Origin: JBBDXS01 sp964418365
GTDB taxonomy: Bacteria > Chloroflexota > Dehalococcoidia > DSTF01 > RBG-16-68-14
Assembly (NCBI GenBank): GCA_964418365.1
Contig: CAYQLM010000052.1
Location: forward strand, 1 to 23,043
Direction of reading: 5' to 3'
DNA length: 23,043 nt
Shown here: positions 14,328 through 21,073 of the stretch, piece after piece
How the letters are laid out: each line of letters begins with the position of its first letter
Position numbering within the stretch: position 1 is the first letter of the stretch
Made by a program: the position numbers and the translations under genes
The notes under the pieces: model-generated
Database searches by the model: none
Told to the model about the DNA's origin: nothing
The model's input: only the letters and a program-made list of their open reading frames with translations

Positions 14328-14333
14328 TACCCT
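14328..14333 (+). promoter_or_regulatory. Possible -10 box for the LCP gene
   Basis: TACCCT lies seven bases before the ATG at 14341, without any Shine-Dalgarno sequence. It is a weak match to the -10 consensus. Confidence 0.25.
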
Positions 14334-14340
14334 CAGATCG

Positions 14341-15465
14341 ATGGGACACGTGCCCCCGCCACCCGACTCTACGGAGTCAGTGCCGCCCATCCCGCCGGTC
14401 TTGCAGCGCGCCCGCTCCGGCAGGCCACCGCCTACGCCGCCCCAACCGCCATCCGGTCGTCAGCCGCGCGACCGGCGCTGGTTTGCGCTGCCGATCGCCT
14501 TCGGGGTCTACCTCTTCCTCGCGCTGTTCACGCTGGTCCAGCCGATCAAGGTCGCGGGCCTCTCGCTCACCGTGCCGATCCCCGGCCTGTCCTCGGCGCG
14601 CCTCTTTGGACTACCCGACAGGCCGTACACGGTCGCGATCGTCGGCCTAGACATCCGGCCGACGCAGAGCGGCCCTTCGCGGACGGACTCGATCCTCCTC
14701 GTCCGCGTCGACGCCGCGCACAACCGGGCCGGCATCCTGAGCATCCCGCGTGACGCGATGATGGAGGTCCCGCTCGACGACGGCACGTACACGGACGATC
14801 GCATCAACACCGCCTTTGTCTACAACTGGTCGAAGACGGCGCCGGCGGCAGCGCCCAACGCGCTCGCCGACACGATCGATCACAACCTCGGCATCAAGAT
14901 CGACTACTACGTCGTGTTCGATCAGCGCGGCGCGGAGAAGATCATCGACTCTGCAGGCGGCGTGACCGTCAAGGTGAAGGACGCCTTCGGGCAGGACAAC
15001 TACTCGGACGACGACGTCCACGTCGTGCCGCAGTACTTTCCCGAGGGGACACATCACCTGAACGGCTACGAGGCCGTCGCGTACGGCCGCATCCGAGAAG
15101 GCTCGAGCGACTTCGATCGCATCCGCCGGCAGCAGCAGGTAGCGGAGGGCCTGGTGAGCGAGCTGTCCTCGCCGCTCAGCCTGCCGAAGCTGCCCGGCCT
15201 GTGGCACGCCTACCACAGTGCTGTCCAGACGAACCTGAGCACGCGTCAGAGCGCAGGGCTGTTTGTGATGCTGAAGAAGATCGGCACGGGCCGGATGGTC
15301 ACCCGTTCGTTGGGGGACGCCGCGGTCTCGTGCGGCTACTGTAGGGCTTCGATTCTGCTGCTCGATCCGGACAAGACCTCACAGCTGATCAGCGAAGCAT
15401 TCGACAACAGCAGCGCCGGCGCGAACGCAGCGCAGCTGCTCGTGGCGGCCGGCGTCACGCCTTAA
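14341..15465 (+). CDS. LytR-CpsA-Psr (LCP) family protein
   Basis: A 374-residue membrane-anchored protein. A proline-rich cytoplasmic N-terminus (residues 1-45) precedes one membrane helix (WFALPIAFGVYLFLALFTLV, 47-66). The LCP catalytic domain outside the cell follows: AIVGLDIRP, the Arg/Asp motif SRTDSILLVRVD, LSIPRDAMMEVPL, INTAFVYN, and the later conserved YGRIREGSSDFDRIRRQQ. LCP enzymes attach polyprenyl-linked glycopolymers to peptidoglycan, so this organism very likely has a wall polymer to attach. I use the ATG at 14341 because an upstream TTG (14305) adds no conserved sequence. The C-terminal part has a CGYC motif I cannot explain. Confidence 0.92.
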   Translation: MGHVPPPPDSTESVPPIPPVLQRARSGRPPPTPPQPPSGRQPRDRRWFALPIAFGVYLFLALFTLVQPIKVAGLSLTVPIPGLSSARLFGLPDRPYTVAIVGLDIRPTQSGPSRTDSILLVRVDAAHNRAGILSIPRDAMMEVPLDDGTYTDDRINTAFVYNWSKTAPAAAPNALADTIDHNLGIKIDYYVVFDQRGAEKIIDSAGGVTVKVKDAFGQDNYSDDDVHVVPQYFPEGTHHLNGYEAVAYGRIREGSSDFDRIRRQQQVAEGLVSELSSPLSLPKLPGLWHAYHSAVQTNLSTRQSAGLFVMLKKIGTGRMVTRSLGDAAVSCGYCRASILLLDPDKTSQLISEAFDNSSAGANAAQLLVAAGVTP

Positions 15466-15484
15466 TCCAGGATCCTTCCCACGG

Positions 15485-15568
15485 CTAGAGGAACTGCTTG
15501 AGCTCGCTGTAGGCCCACCAGATCACAGCGATCACGAGGCAGAGATAGAGGATCTCTCCAGGGCTCAT
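15485..15568 (-). CDS. 27-aa single-pass membrane microprotein
   Basis: A tiny protein, MSPGEILYLCLVIAVIWWAY plus SELKQFL, made of one hydrophobic helix (about residues 5-20) and a short polar end. It is supported by an AGGAG ribosome-binding site seven bases before the ATG and by TATACT 28 bases upstream as a possible -10 box. Such short membrane proteins often bind and tune larger membrane proteins, but no partner is indicated here. It lies convergent to the LCP gene, whose stop is 20 bases from its own. Confidence 0.6.
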   Translation of the reverse strand: MSPGEILYLCLVIAVIWWAYSELKQFL

Positions 15569-15595
15569 ACGTGCCACTCCTGGCGGGGGAGCCTA

Positions 15596-15601
15596 AGTAT
15601 A
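15596..15601 (-). promoter_or_regulatory. -10 box of the 27-aa microprotein
   Basis: TATACT on the minus strand, one base from the ideal TATAAT, upstream of an AGGAG site and the ATG at 15568. No clear -35 is visible. Confidence 0.4.
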
Positions 15602-15633
15602 ACACGTGAAGTTGCCGCGGGCCAGAGGCGGTT

Positions 15634-15657
15634 TGGTCGCTGGTCGCTGGTTGTTGG
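15634..15657. repeat. TGGTCGC heptad repeat, locus A
   Basis: TGGTCGC TGGTCGC TGGTTGT TGG in tandem. A related array lies at 17446-17473. Confidence 0.7.
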
Positions 15658-15660
15658 AGC

Positions 15661-15702
15661 CGAGGCCTGCGGCCTCGAGGGCGGGTCAAGACCCGCCCCT
15701 AC
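15661..15702. repeat. Compound double-hairpin intergenic repeat, copy 2
   Basis: CGAGGCC-TGC-GGCCTCG, one A, GGGCGGGTC-AA-GACCCGCCC, then CTAC. It has the same 42-bp layout as 5221-5262, but both stems have changed with pairing kept. Confidence 0.8.
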
Positions 15703-15733
15703 GCGCTGTGGCGGCTGATGGGCATGGCGAGGA

Positions 15734-15806
15734 GAGATTCCCTTCGGCAAGCTCAGGGCAAGCCCGCTGTCGTCCGCCTAACGGCGGACTAGTCGCTCGG
15801 AATGAC
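15734..15806. repeat. GAGATTCC...GGAATGAC repeat with inner hairpin, copy 2
   Basis: It has the same frame as 5926-5976, with inner stem GTCCGCC-TAAC-GGCGGAC (15772-15789) and an extra CTTCGGCAAGCTCAGGGC-type insert. Confidence 0.75.
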
Positions 15807-15844
15807 AATTCGCTGGCCCGTCGCCGTGGCTCGGGGCGCTGGCA

Positions 15845-17392
15845 CTACAGCGGGACGTTGCCGTGCTTCTTGGGCGGGGTGCTGTCCGTCTTCGTGCGGA
15901 GCATCTCCAGCGCGCGGATGATCTTGGGGCGCGTTTCGCGCGGGTCGATCACCGCGTCGATGTAGCCCTTGCCGGCAGCGATGTACGGATTGGCGAAGCG
16001 GGCCTTGTACTGCTCGATCAGCTTCTTGCGGGTCTCTTCGACATCAGTCGCCTTCTCGATCTCGCGGCGGTGGATGATGTTCACGGCGGCATCCGGACCC
16101 ATGACCGCGATCTCACCCATCGGCCAGGCGTAGTTGATGTCGGCGCGCAGGTGCTTGCTGCCCATCGCGTCGTAGGCGCCGCCGTACGCTCTGCGCACGA
16201 TGATCGTGACCTTCGGCACGGTCGCCTCCGCGTACGCGTACACGAGCTTGGCTCCGTGCATGATGATCCCGCCGTATTCCTGCGAGGTGCCGGGCAGGTA
16301 GCCCGGCGTATCGACAAAGGTCACGATCGGGATGTTAAACGCGTCGCAGAAGCGCACGAAACGCGATGCCTTGCGCGACGAATCGATATCGAGCACCCCC
16401 GCGAGAACCGCCGGCTGGTTGCCAACGATGCCAACGGTGCGGCCCGCCATGCGCGCCAAGCCGACGATGATGTTCTGTGCATAGTGCTCGTGCACTTCCA
16501 GGAAGTCGCCCGCGTCGACGATGCGGTAGATCACATCTCTCATGTCGAACGGTCGATTCGTGTCGTCAGGAACGACCCGCAAGACGTCCTCATCGCGGCG
16601 GTTCACGTCGTCACCGGTCTCCATGAGCGGTGGCTCTTCCATGTTGTTGAGCGGCAGGAACGACACGAGACGCCGCACTTCCTGGAGGCATTCCTCCTCG
16701 CCTTCGATGGCGAAGTGGCAGACGCCGCTACGCGTTGCGTGGACCATCGCGCCGCCCAAATCCTCGTGCGTGACGTCTTCACCGGTCACAGCGCGGATCA
16801 CGTCCGGGCCGGTGATGTACATCTGCGCCTGGCCCTTCGTCATGAACACGAAGTCCGTGAGCGCCGGAGAGTACACGGCGCCGCCGGCCGCCGGCCCGAG
16901 GACGACCGAGATCTGGGGGATCGCGCCCGAGGCCAGTACGTTGCGCAGGAAGATGTCGCCGTAGCTGGCGAGACCGTCGACGCCGTCCTGCACACGCGCG
17001 CCGCCGCCGTCGTTCAGCCCGATCACGGGAGCGCCGGTCTTGAGCGCCAGGTCCATGATCTTGACGACCTTCTCGCCCATCGACGATGAGAGCGAGCCAC
17101 CGACGACCGTGAAGTCCTGCGAGAAGACGTAGACGGACCGGCCATCGATCTTTCCCCAGCCGGTAACAACGGCTTCGGCCTGCACTTTGCTCGGGTTGAA
17201 CTCTGTCCCCGCGAGCAGCACGAGCTGGTCGAACTCTTCAAAGCTGCCGTCATCGAGGAGGAGGTTGATGCGCTCGCGGGCGGTGAGCTTTCCGCGCTCG
17301 TGCTGCGCATCGACGCGCGCCTGCCCGCCACCGAGGCGCGCCTGATCGCGCAGCCGCTCGAGGGCGTTCAGCCGTTCTTCGTTTGTAGGCAT
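15845..17392 (-). CDS. Acyl-CoA carboxylase carboxyltransferase (beta) subunit, propionyl-CoA carboxylase type
   Basis: A 515-residue carboxyltransferase that moves carboxyl from biotin to acetyl- or propionyl-CoA. N-terminal domain: ERGKLTARERINLLLDDGSF, GGSLSSSMGEKVVKIMDLAL, GGGARVQDGVDGLASYGDIF and the oxyanion loop GPAAGGAVYSPALTDFVFM. C-terminal domain: VDTPGYLPGTSQEYGGIIMHGAKL and RRAYGGAYDAMGSKHLRAD. Length is right for PccB/AccD-type subunits. The biotin carboxylase and biotin carrier genes are not adjacent. Propionyl-CoA carboxylation would lead through methylmalonyl-CoA to succinyl-CoA, which links to sucCD. The exact acyl-CoA cannot be decided here. Confidence 0.94.
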   Translation of the reverse strand: MPTNEERLNALERLRDQARLGGGQARVDAQHERGKLTARERINLLLDDGSFEEFDQLVLLAGTEFNPSKVQAEAVVTGWGKIDGRSVYVFSQDFTVVGGSLSSSMGEKVVKIMDLALKTGAPVIGLNDGGGARVQDGVDGLASYGDIFLRNVLASGAIPQISVVLGPAAGGAVYSPALTDFVFMTKGQAQMYITGPDVIRAVTGEDVTHEDLGGAMVHATRSGVCHFAIEGEEECLQEVRRLVSFLPLNNMEEPPLMETGDDVNRRDEDVLRVVPDDTNRPFDMRDVIYRIVDAGDFLEVHEHYAQNIIVGLARMAGRTVGIVGNQPAVLAGVLDIDSSRKASRFVRFCDAFNIPIVTFVDTPGYLPGTSQEYGGIIMHGAKLVYAYAEATVPKVTIIVRRAYGGAYDAMGSKHLRADINYAWPMGEIAVMGPDAAVNIIHRREIEKATDVEETRKKLIEQYKARFANPYIAAGKGYIDAVIDPRETRPKIIRALEMLRTKTDSTPPKKHGNVPL

Positions 17393-17445
17393 GGCGGATT
17401 GCGCTCCACGCTATCACGACCCCTGGAGAGACGCAAGAAGGTCGT

Positions 17446-17473
17446 TGGTTGCTGGTCGCTAGTCGCTGGTCCG
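17446..17473. repeat. TGGTCGC heptad repeat, locus B
   Basis: TGGTTGC TGGTCGC TAGTCGC TGGTCCG in tandem, related to the array at 15634-15657. It lies in the gap between two minus-strand genes. Confidence 0.65.
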
Positions 17474-17506
17474 GCCAGAGCAGGATATGATGCCGAGAGC
17501 TGGAAG

Positions 17507-17526
17507 CCGCGGGTTTCAACCCGCGG
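17507..17526. repeat. Hairpin forming the end of the CoA-ligase-like gene
   Basis: CCGCGGGTT-TC-AACCCGCGG is a perfect 9-bp stem with a 2-base loop. The gene's stop codon (17516-17518) lies inside it. There is no T-run, so it is not a classical terminator. Confidence 0.7.
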
Positions 17527-18994
17527 GGTTATGATTTGCCCACCACGCCGCCCAACGCGCCAGCGCCCAGGCAGCGCGCTCGACCGTCGGGAAGGTGGCG
17601 AGGCCGGCGTCGACGAGCTGCGAGCGCGCGCCTTCGACGGCGCGCCAACGCGGCTCGTCGGGCGCATCGGCAGGCCCGATGACGTAGGCGATCGGCTTCG
17701 GCGACTTCGTGCCGATCTCGGCGAAGCGCTTCGTGAGGTAGGCGAGCCGCTCGGCGGCGTCCGGCCGGCCAAGCGCCCAGTCTTCGCCCACGTTCGCGAC
17801 GAGGAGGTCGTAGTCGTCGCTCTCCGCCATCATCTCCAGGATCGACGCGCCGGACGCGCCCGATCCCGCGCCGGCGAGGATCGACTGGTCGACAGGGTTG
17901 CCCACCCAGCCCGCGAGCGCCGGCGCGCGCTCGCGCAGCCGCGCGCGGATCGATTCCGCCAGCGGCGGCACGATCAGCCCCTGCTCGACGCAGGCGTCGG
18001 CGCACTGCACCGCTCGCCCGCCACCACCGCCGACGGCGCCCACGCGCGGGTAACCCTCACCCCCTAGCCCCCTCTCCCTGAGGGCGAGGAGGAACGGCTT
18101 GGGAAAGAGCGAGAACGCCACAAGTAGATCGATCAGCTCCTCTTGCGTGCTCACCTGCAGCGCGCCCGCCTGACGCAGCGCGCCGCGCCACACCTCGGCG
18201 GAGCCCGCGAGCGCCGCGGTGTGCGAGACAGCCGATCGCGCGCCGGCGCTGGTGCGGCCGCCCTTCATGATCACGACGGGCTTCCTCGCGGACGCGCCGC
18301 GCAGGGCAGCGAGGAAGCGACGGCCATCGCGCGCACCCTCGATGTACGCGCCGATCACGCCCACATCGGCTTCGTCGCCGAGGTTCGCCAGCAGCTCCGC
18401 CGCGTCGATGTCGAGCGCGTTGCCGTAACTGATCGCCGCGCGATAGCCGACGCCGCGCACGTCGCTGTGGAGCAGCACCTCCGTCGTGTTGTTGCCGCTC
18501 TGCGAAATGAACGCCGCCGGCCCCACGCGGCGCGGCAGGTCGGTGCGGAACGAGACGCCCCAGCCCGGGTCGTGCAGGCCCATGCAGTTCGGGCCGATGA
18601 GCCGGACGCCGGTCGCGCGCGCCTTCTGCAGCAGCGCGCGCTCCAGCTCCACGCCCTCCGCGCTCCCCGTCTCGCTGAAGCGGCCCGTGAAGAGCTGCGC
18701 GACGCGCACGCGCTTCTCGGCGCACTGGCCGAGCAGGTCGAGGATGCCCTCGGACGGGATGCAGGAGATCACGTAGTCGACGTCGCCCGGCACCGCGCGC
18801 AGGTCCCGGTACACTTGCCGCCCGAGCAGCTCTTTCTCACGCGGGTGGACGGGGTAGATCGCGCCGGCGAAGCCAAACTCGAGCAGCGAGCGCAGGTAGT
18901 CGTGGCCGGGGCTGTCGGGGTTCGCCGACGCGCCGACGACGGCGATCGACCGCGGGCGCAGGAGTGTCCCAAGATCTGCTTTGGTTGCCCTCAT
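17516..18994 (-). CDS. ADP-forming acyl-CoA synthetase-like protein (CoA-binding plus succinyl-CoA ligase domains)
   Basis: A 492-residue protein related to NDP-forming acetate-CoA ligase alpha subunits. Residues about 12-135 are the CoA-binding Rossmann domain (SIAVVGASANPDSPGHDYL, IYPVHPREKELLG). Then come GPNCMGLHDPGWG (134-146), SQSGNNTTE, and the phosphohistidine segment SAVSHTAALAG with His258. A second ligase domain begins at RVGAVGGGGGRAV (317-329). No ATP-grasp domain is present, so a separate beta subunit would be needed. Residues about 303-314 (LALRERGLGGEG) look like an in-frame repeat insert, and the last codons and stop lie in a hairpin repeat. The start overlaps the cyclase stop as ATGA. 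Confidence 0.85.
   Translation of the reverse strand: MRATKADLGTLLRPRSIAVVGASANPDSPGHDYLRSLLEFGFAGAIYPVHPREKELLGRQVYRDLRAVPGDVDYVISCIPSEGILDLLGQCAEKRVRVAQLFTGRFSETGSAEGVELERALLQKARATGVRLIGPNCMGLHDPGWGVSFRTDLPRRVGPAAFISQSGNNTTEVLLHSDVRGVGYRAAISYGNALDIDAAELLANLGDEADVGVIGAYIEGARDGRRFLAALRGASARKPVVIMKGGRTSAGARSAVSHTAALAGSAEVWRGALRQAGALQVSTQEELIDLLVAFSLFPKPFLLALRERGLGGEGYPRVGAVGGGGGRAVQCADACVEQGLIVPPLAESIRARLRERAPALAGWVGNPVDQSILAGAGSGASGASILEMMAESDDYDLLVANVGEDWALGRPDAAERLAYLTKRFAEIGTKSPKPIAYVIGPADAPDEPRWRAVEGARSQLVDAGLATFPTVERAAWALARWAAWWANHNPAG
18054..18089. repeat. In-frame CCCTCACCCCCTAGCCCC-type repeat inside a coding gene
   Basis: This 36-base element (CCCTCACC..., then CCTCTCCCT/AGGGCGAGG, an imperfect hairpin) resembles a repeat found between genes in many bacteria. 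Here it adds exactly 12 codons to the CoA-ligase-like gene. Confidence 0.6.
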
Positions 18995-20343
18995 CCTGTG
19001 GCGCTCTTCCGGACTGCGAATACCCGTACCGGCTCTGAGACGCCTTTGAGATCTCTTTCTCCACGGTCCTCGAACGTAACGCCGGCCGACGTGCGGGCGA
19101 GGTCGGCGACGGTGCGCGATACCAGCACTTCGCCGGGGGCGGCAAGGCCGCAGATACGCGAGGCGATGTTCACTGCGCCACCGTAGACGTTGTTTGACTC
19201 GCGGATCACGTCCCCCGCGTGGAGGCCAATCCGGAGCTCGAGTTCGCTGCCCAGCGTGGCGTCGTGGCAACCGACCGCACACTCGATCGCGCGCGCTGTG
19301 GACGTGAACACCGCCATCACGCCATCGCCGAGCACCTTGCCTTCTATTACGGCGCCGCCGTGCTCGCGGATGATCGCGCGCAGGTTTTCATCCACGCTCC
19401 GGGACTGGGAGCGGAACGCCGCGTCGCCCATGCTCTCGGTGAGCGCCGTCGATTCGACGATGTCCGCGAAGAGGATGACGGCGGTCCCCTCAGGGAAGGG
19501 CGAGGCTGTGTCCGTGGGAACGTCTTCGTCGAGAAACTCGAGCATGACGCGCGTGGAATCCTCGGGTTCATCAGGGAAGGGGGCCGGCCAGTCCGAGGGA
19601 GCCCTTCTTACCGTGAGAAGCCGCGCGTTGGGCACCGCGGCAGCGATGCGCCGGGCGGTCTCCACCGGTACCCATTCATTGCCTGTCTGGTGTACGACGA
19701 GCGTCGGGCACTGGACATGACCGAGTTGGTCTGACCCATCGATTGCCCTGACGGCGGCCCATTGATCCTTCGCGGCTTCCCACGTGATGGAGCCGCTGGC
19801 CTCCTCGGCAAGCCGGCGCCCCGTCTCCGTCCAACCATACGCGTGGAGCAGGCGGACTCGGATGAAGAATCCGAAGTCAACATCGGCGAGGGGCGCGGTG
19901 AGCCGCCAAAGAAGGGGAGTCTTGAAGTCCCTTCCAGCGATGATGGAGCTCCACAAGATCAGGCGGCGCACACGCCCCGGGCTTCGCGCCGCATACGTGA
20001 CGGCAACCGCGCCGGCCAAGGTGCGGCAGACGAGATCAACAGGGCCTTCCGACGCCCGAGACGCGACAGCGTCGAGGTCGTCGACCCACGCATCCAGCGA
20101 GTAACCCGCGACATCGCGGTCGGATAACCCGGTACCGCGCGCGTCGAACCACATGACCTGGCGATGCTCCGCCATGCGCGTGAGGCCACTCTTGCCTCCT
20201 GGCGTAGCCCAGCCCACGTCTGATCCGAGGCCCCCAACCACCGGCATATAGATGAGCGGTGGCCGTTCACGTGACTCACCCATGGTGTACATTGCGATGC
20301 TGGTGCCATCGGCGCTGCGGACGTAGCGGATCTGCGGTTCCAT
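18991..20343 (-). CDS. Adenylate/guanylate cyclase with N-terminal degenerate alpha/beta-hydrolase domain
   Basis: A 450-residue two-domain protein. Residues 1-275 have an alpha/beta-hydrolase fold (WFDARGTGLSDR, LAGAVAVTYAARSPGRVRRLIL) but the catalytic triad looks lost: the nucleophile elbow reads CRTLA with Thr108 in the Ser place, Asn222 replaces Asp (GNEWVP), and Trp252 stands where His is expected. Residues 285-450 are a class III cyclase domain with intact metal aspartates (Asp294 in FADIVEST; Asp340 in GDGVMAVF), Lys336 and the transition-state pair Asn392/Arg396 (NIASR). It probably makes a cyclic nucleotide in response to a ligand bound by the hydrolase-like domain. The stop overlaps the CoA-ligase-like start. 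Confidence 0.9.
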   Translation of the reverse strand: MEPQIRYVRSADGTSIAMYTMGESRERPPLIYMPVVGGLGSDVGWATPGGKSGLTRMAEHRQVMWFDARGTGLSDRDVAGYSLDAWVDDLDAVASRASEGPVDLVCRTLAGAVAVTYAARSPGRVRRLILWSSIIAGRDFKTPLLWRLTAPLADVDFGFFIRVRLLHAYGWTETGRRLAEEASGSITWEAAKDQWAAVRAIDGSDQLGHVQCPTLVVHQTGNEWVPVETARRIAAAVPNARLLTVRRAPSDWPAPFPDEPEDSTRVMLEFLDEDVPTDTASPFPEGTAVILFADIVESTALTESMGDAAFRSQSRSVDENLRAIIREHGGAVIEGKVLGDGVMAVFTSTARAIECAVGCHDATLGSELELRIGLHAGDVIRESNNVYGGAVNIASRICGLAAPGEVLVSRTVADLARTSAGVTFEDRGERDLKGVSEPVRVFAVRKSATG

Positions 20344-20351
20344 AACGGCCC

Positions 20352-20357
20352 ATTCTA
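20352..20357 (-). promoter_or_regulatory. -10 box of the cyclase gene (leaderless)
   Basis: TAGAAT on the minus strand, eight bases before the ATG at 20343, with no ribosome-binding site between. Transcription would start at or next to the ATG. Confidence 0.5.
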
Positions 20358-20387
20358 CCACCGGATCGAGTTTGGCCGGACAATCGC

Positions 20388-20393
20388 TACACT
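20388..20393 (+). promoter_or_regulatory. -10 box of the O-methyltransferase gene
   Basis: TACACT lies 26 bases before the ATG. A GAGAGGAG ribosome-binding site sits between them, so this message has a short leader, unlike the divergent cyclase gene in the same 76-base gap. Confidence 0.4.
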
Positions 20394-20419
20394 GCGAGCG
20401 CACCACGAGAGGAGACGCC

Positions 20420-21064
20420 ATGCCGAACATCGCGCCGGAAGCCATCGAGCTGTACTGCGAGCAGCACACCACACCGCTGCCGCCGCTGCTGCAGGAGCTC
20501 ATCGCGGAGACGAAGCGGGAAATGGGCGAGCGAGCTGGCATGCTCTCGGGCCAGCTCGAGGGCACGTTGCTGCAGATGCTCGTCGCGTCGCTCGGCGCGA
20601 AGCGCGTGCTCGAGATCGGCATGTTCACCGGCTTCAGCGCGCAGATGATGGCCGCCGCCCTGCCCGACGACGGCCGCCTCATCACCTGCGACCTCAACCC
20701 GAAGGCGATCGCCTTCGCGAAGCGCTACTTCGCGCGCAGCCCGCACGGCCACAAGATCGAGGTGCGCGAAGGCCCCGCGCTTGACACGCTGAAGACGCTG
20801 CAGGGGCCGTTCGACTTCATCTTCATCGACGCGGACAAGCCGAACTACGGTAACTACTACGAGGCGTCGCTGCCGCTGCTCGCGCCGAACGGCATGATCG
20901 CGATCGATAACGTGCTCTGGAGCGGCGCGGTGCTCGACCCGAAGGCCGACGACGAGAACGCGCAGGCGATCGTCGCGCTCAACAAGCGCATCGCGGTGGA
21001 CGATCGCGTCACGAACGTCATCCTGACGGTGCGCGACGGGCTGACGCTGGTGCGGAAGAAGTAG
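20420..21064 (+). CDS. SAM-dependent O-methyltransferase (COMT/CCoAOMT-like)
   Basis: A 214-residue class I methyltransferase of the O-methyltransferase family 3 (caffeoyl-CoA OMT-like). The SAM-binding loop is VLEIGMFTGFSAQMMA (about residues 63-78). The metal-binding acidic motif is FDFIFIDADKPNYGNYYE, and IAIDNVLWSGAVLDP carries the next conserved Asp-Asn. Such enzymes methylate catechol-like hydroxyls using a divalent metal. The start is set by GAGAGGAG just ahead of the ATG. The gene is G+C-rich (40 of 60 in the line at 20701), unlike the deaminase-like gene that follows after nine bases. Confidence 0.92.
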   Translation: MPNIAPEAIELYCEQHTTPLPPLLQELIAETKREMGERAGMLSGQLEGTLLQMLVASLGAKRVLEIGMFTGFSAQMMAAALPDDGRLITCDLNPKAIAFAKRYFARSPHGHKIEVREGPALDTLKTLQGPFDFIFIDADKPNYGNYYEASLPLLAPNGMIAIDNVLWSGAVLDPKADDENAQAIVALNKRIAVDDRVTNVILTVRDGLTLVRKK

Positions 21065-21073
21065 CGCGTCGTC

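Larger units (their letters stand above)
15469..15844. other. Repeat-rich gap between LCP and carboxyltransferase genes
   Basis: This stretch holds the 27-aa minus-strand gene (15485-15568), TGGTCGC heptads (15634-15657), a compound double-hairpin repeat (15661-15702) and a GAGATTCC...GGAATGAC repeat (15734-15806). I see no other gene. Confidence 0.7.

Noticed and set aside
15634..15806. CRISPR-like array
   Set aside because: The repeats are short heptads and varied hairpins without regular spacers, and no cas gene is present.
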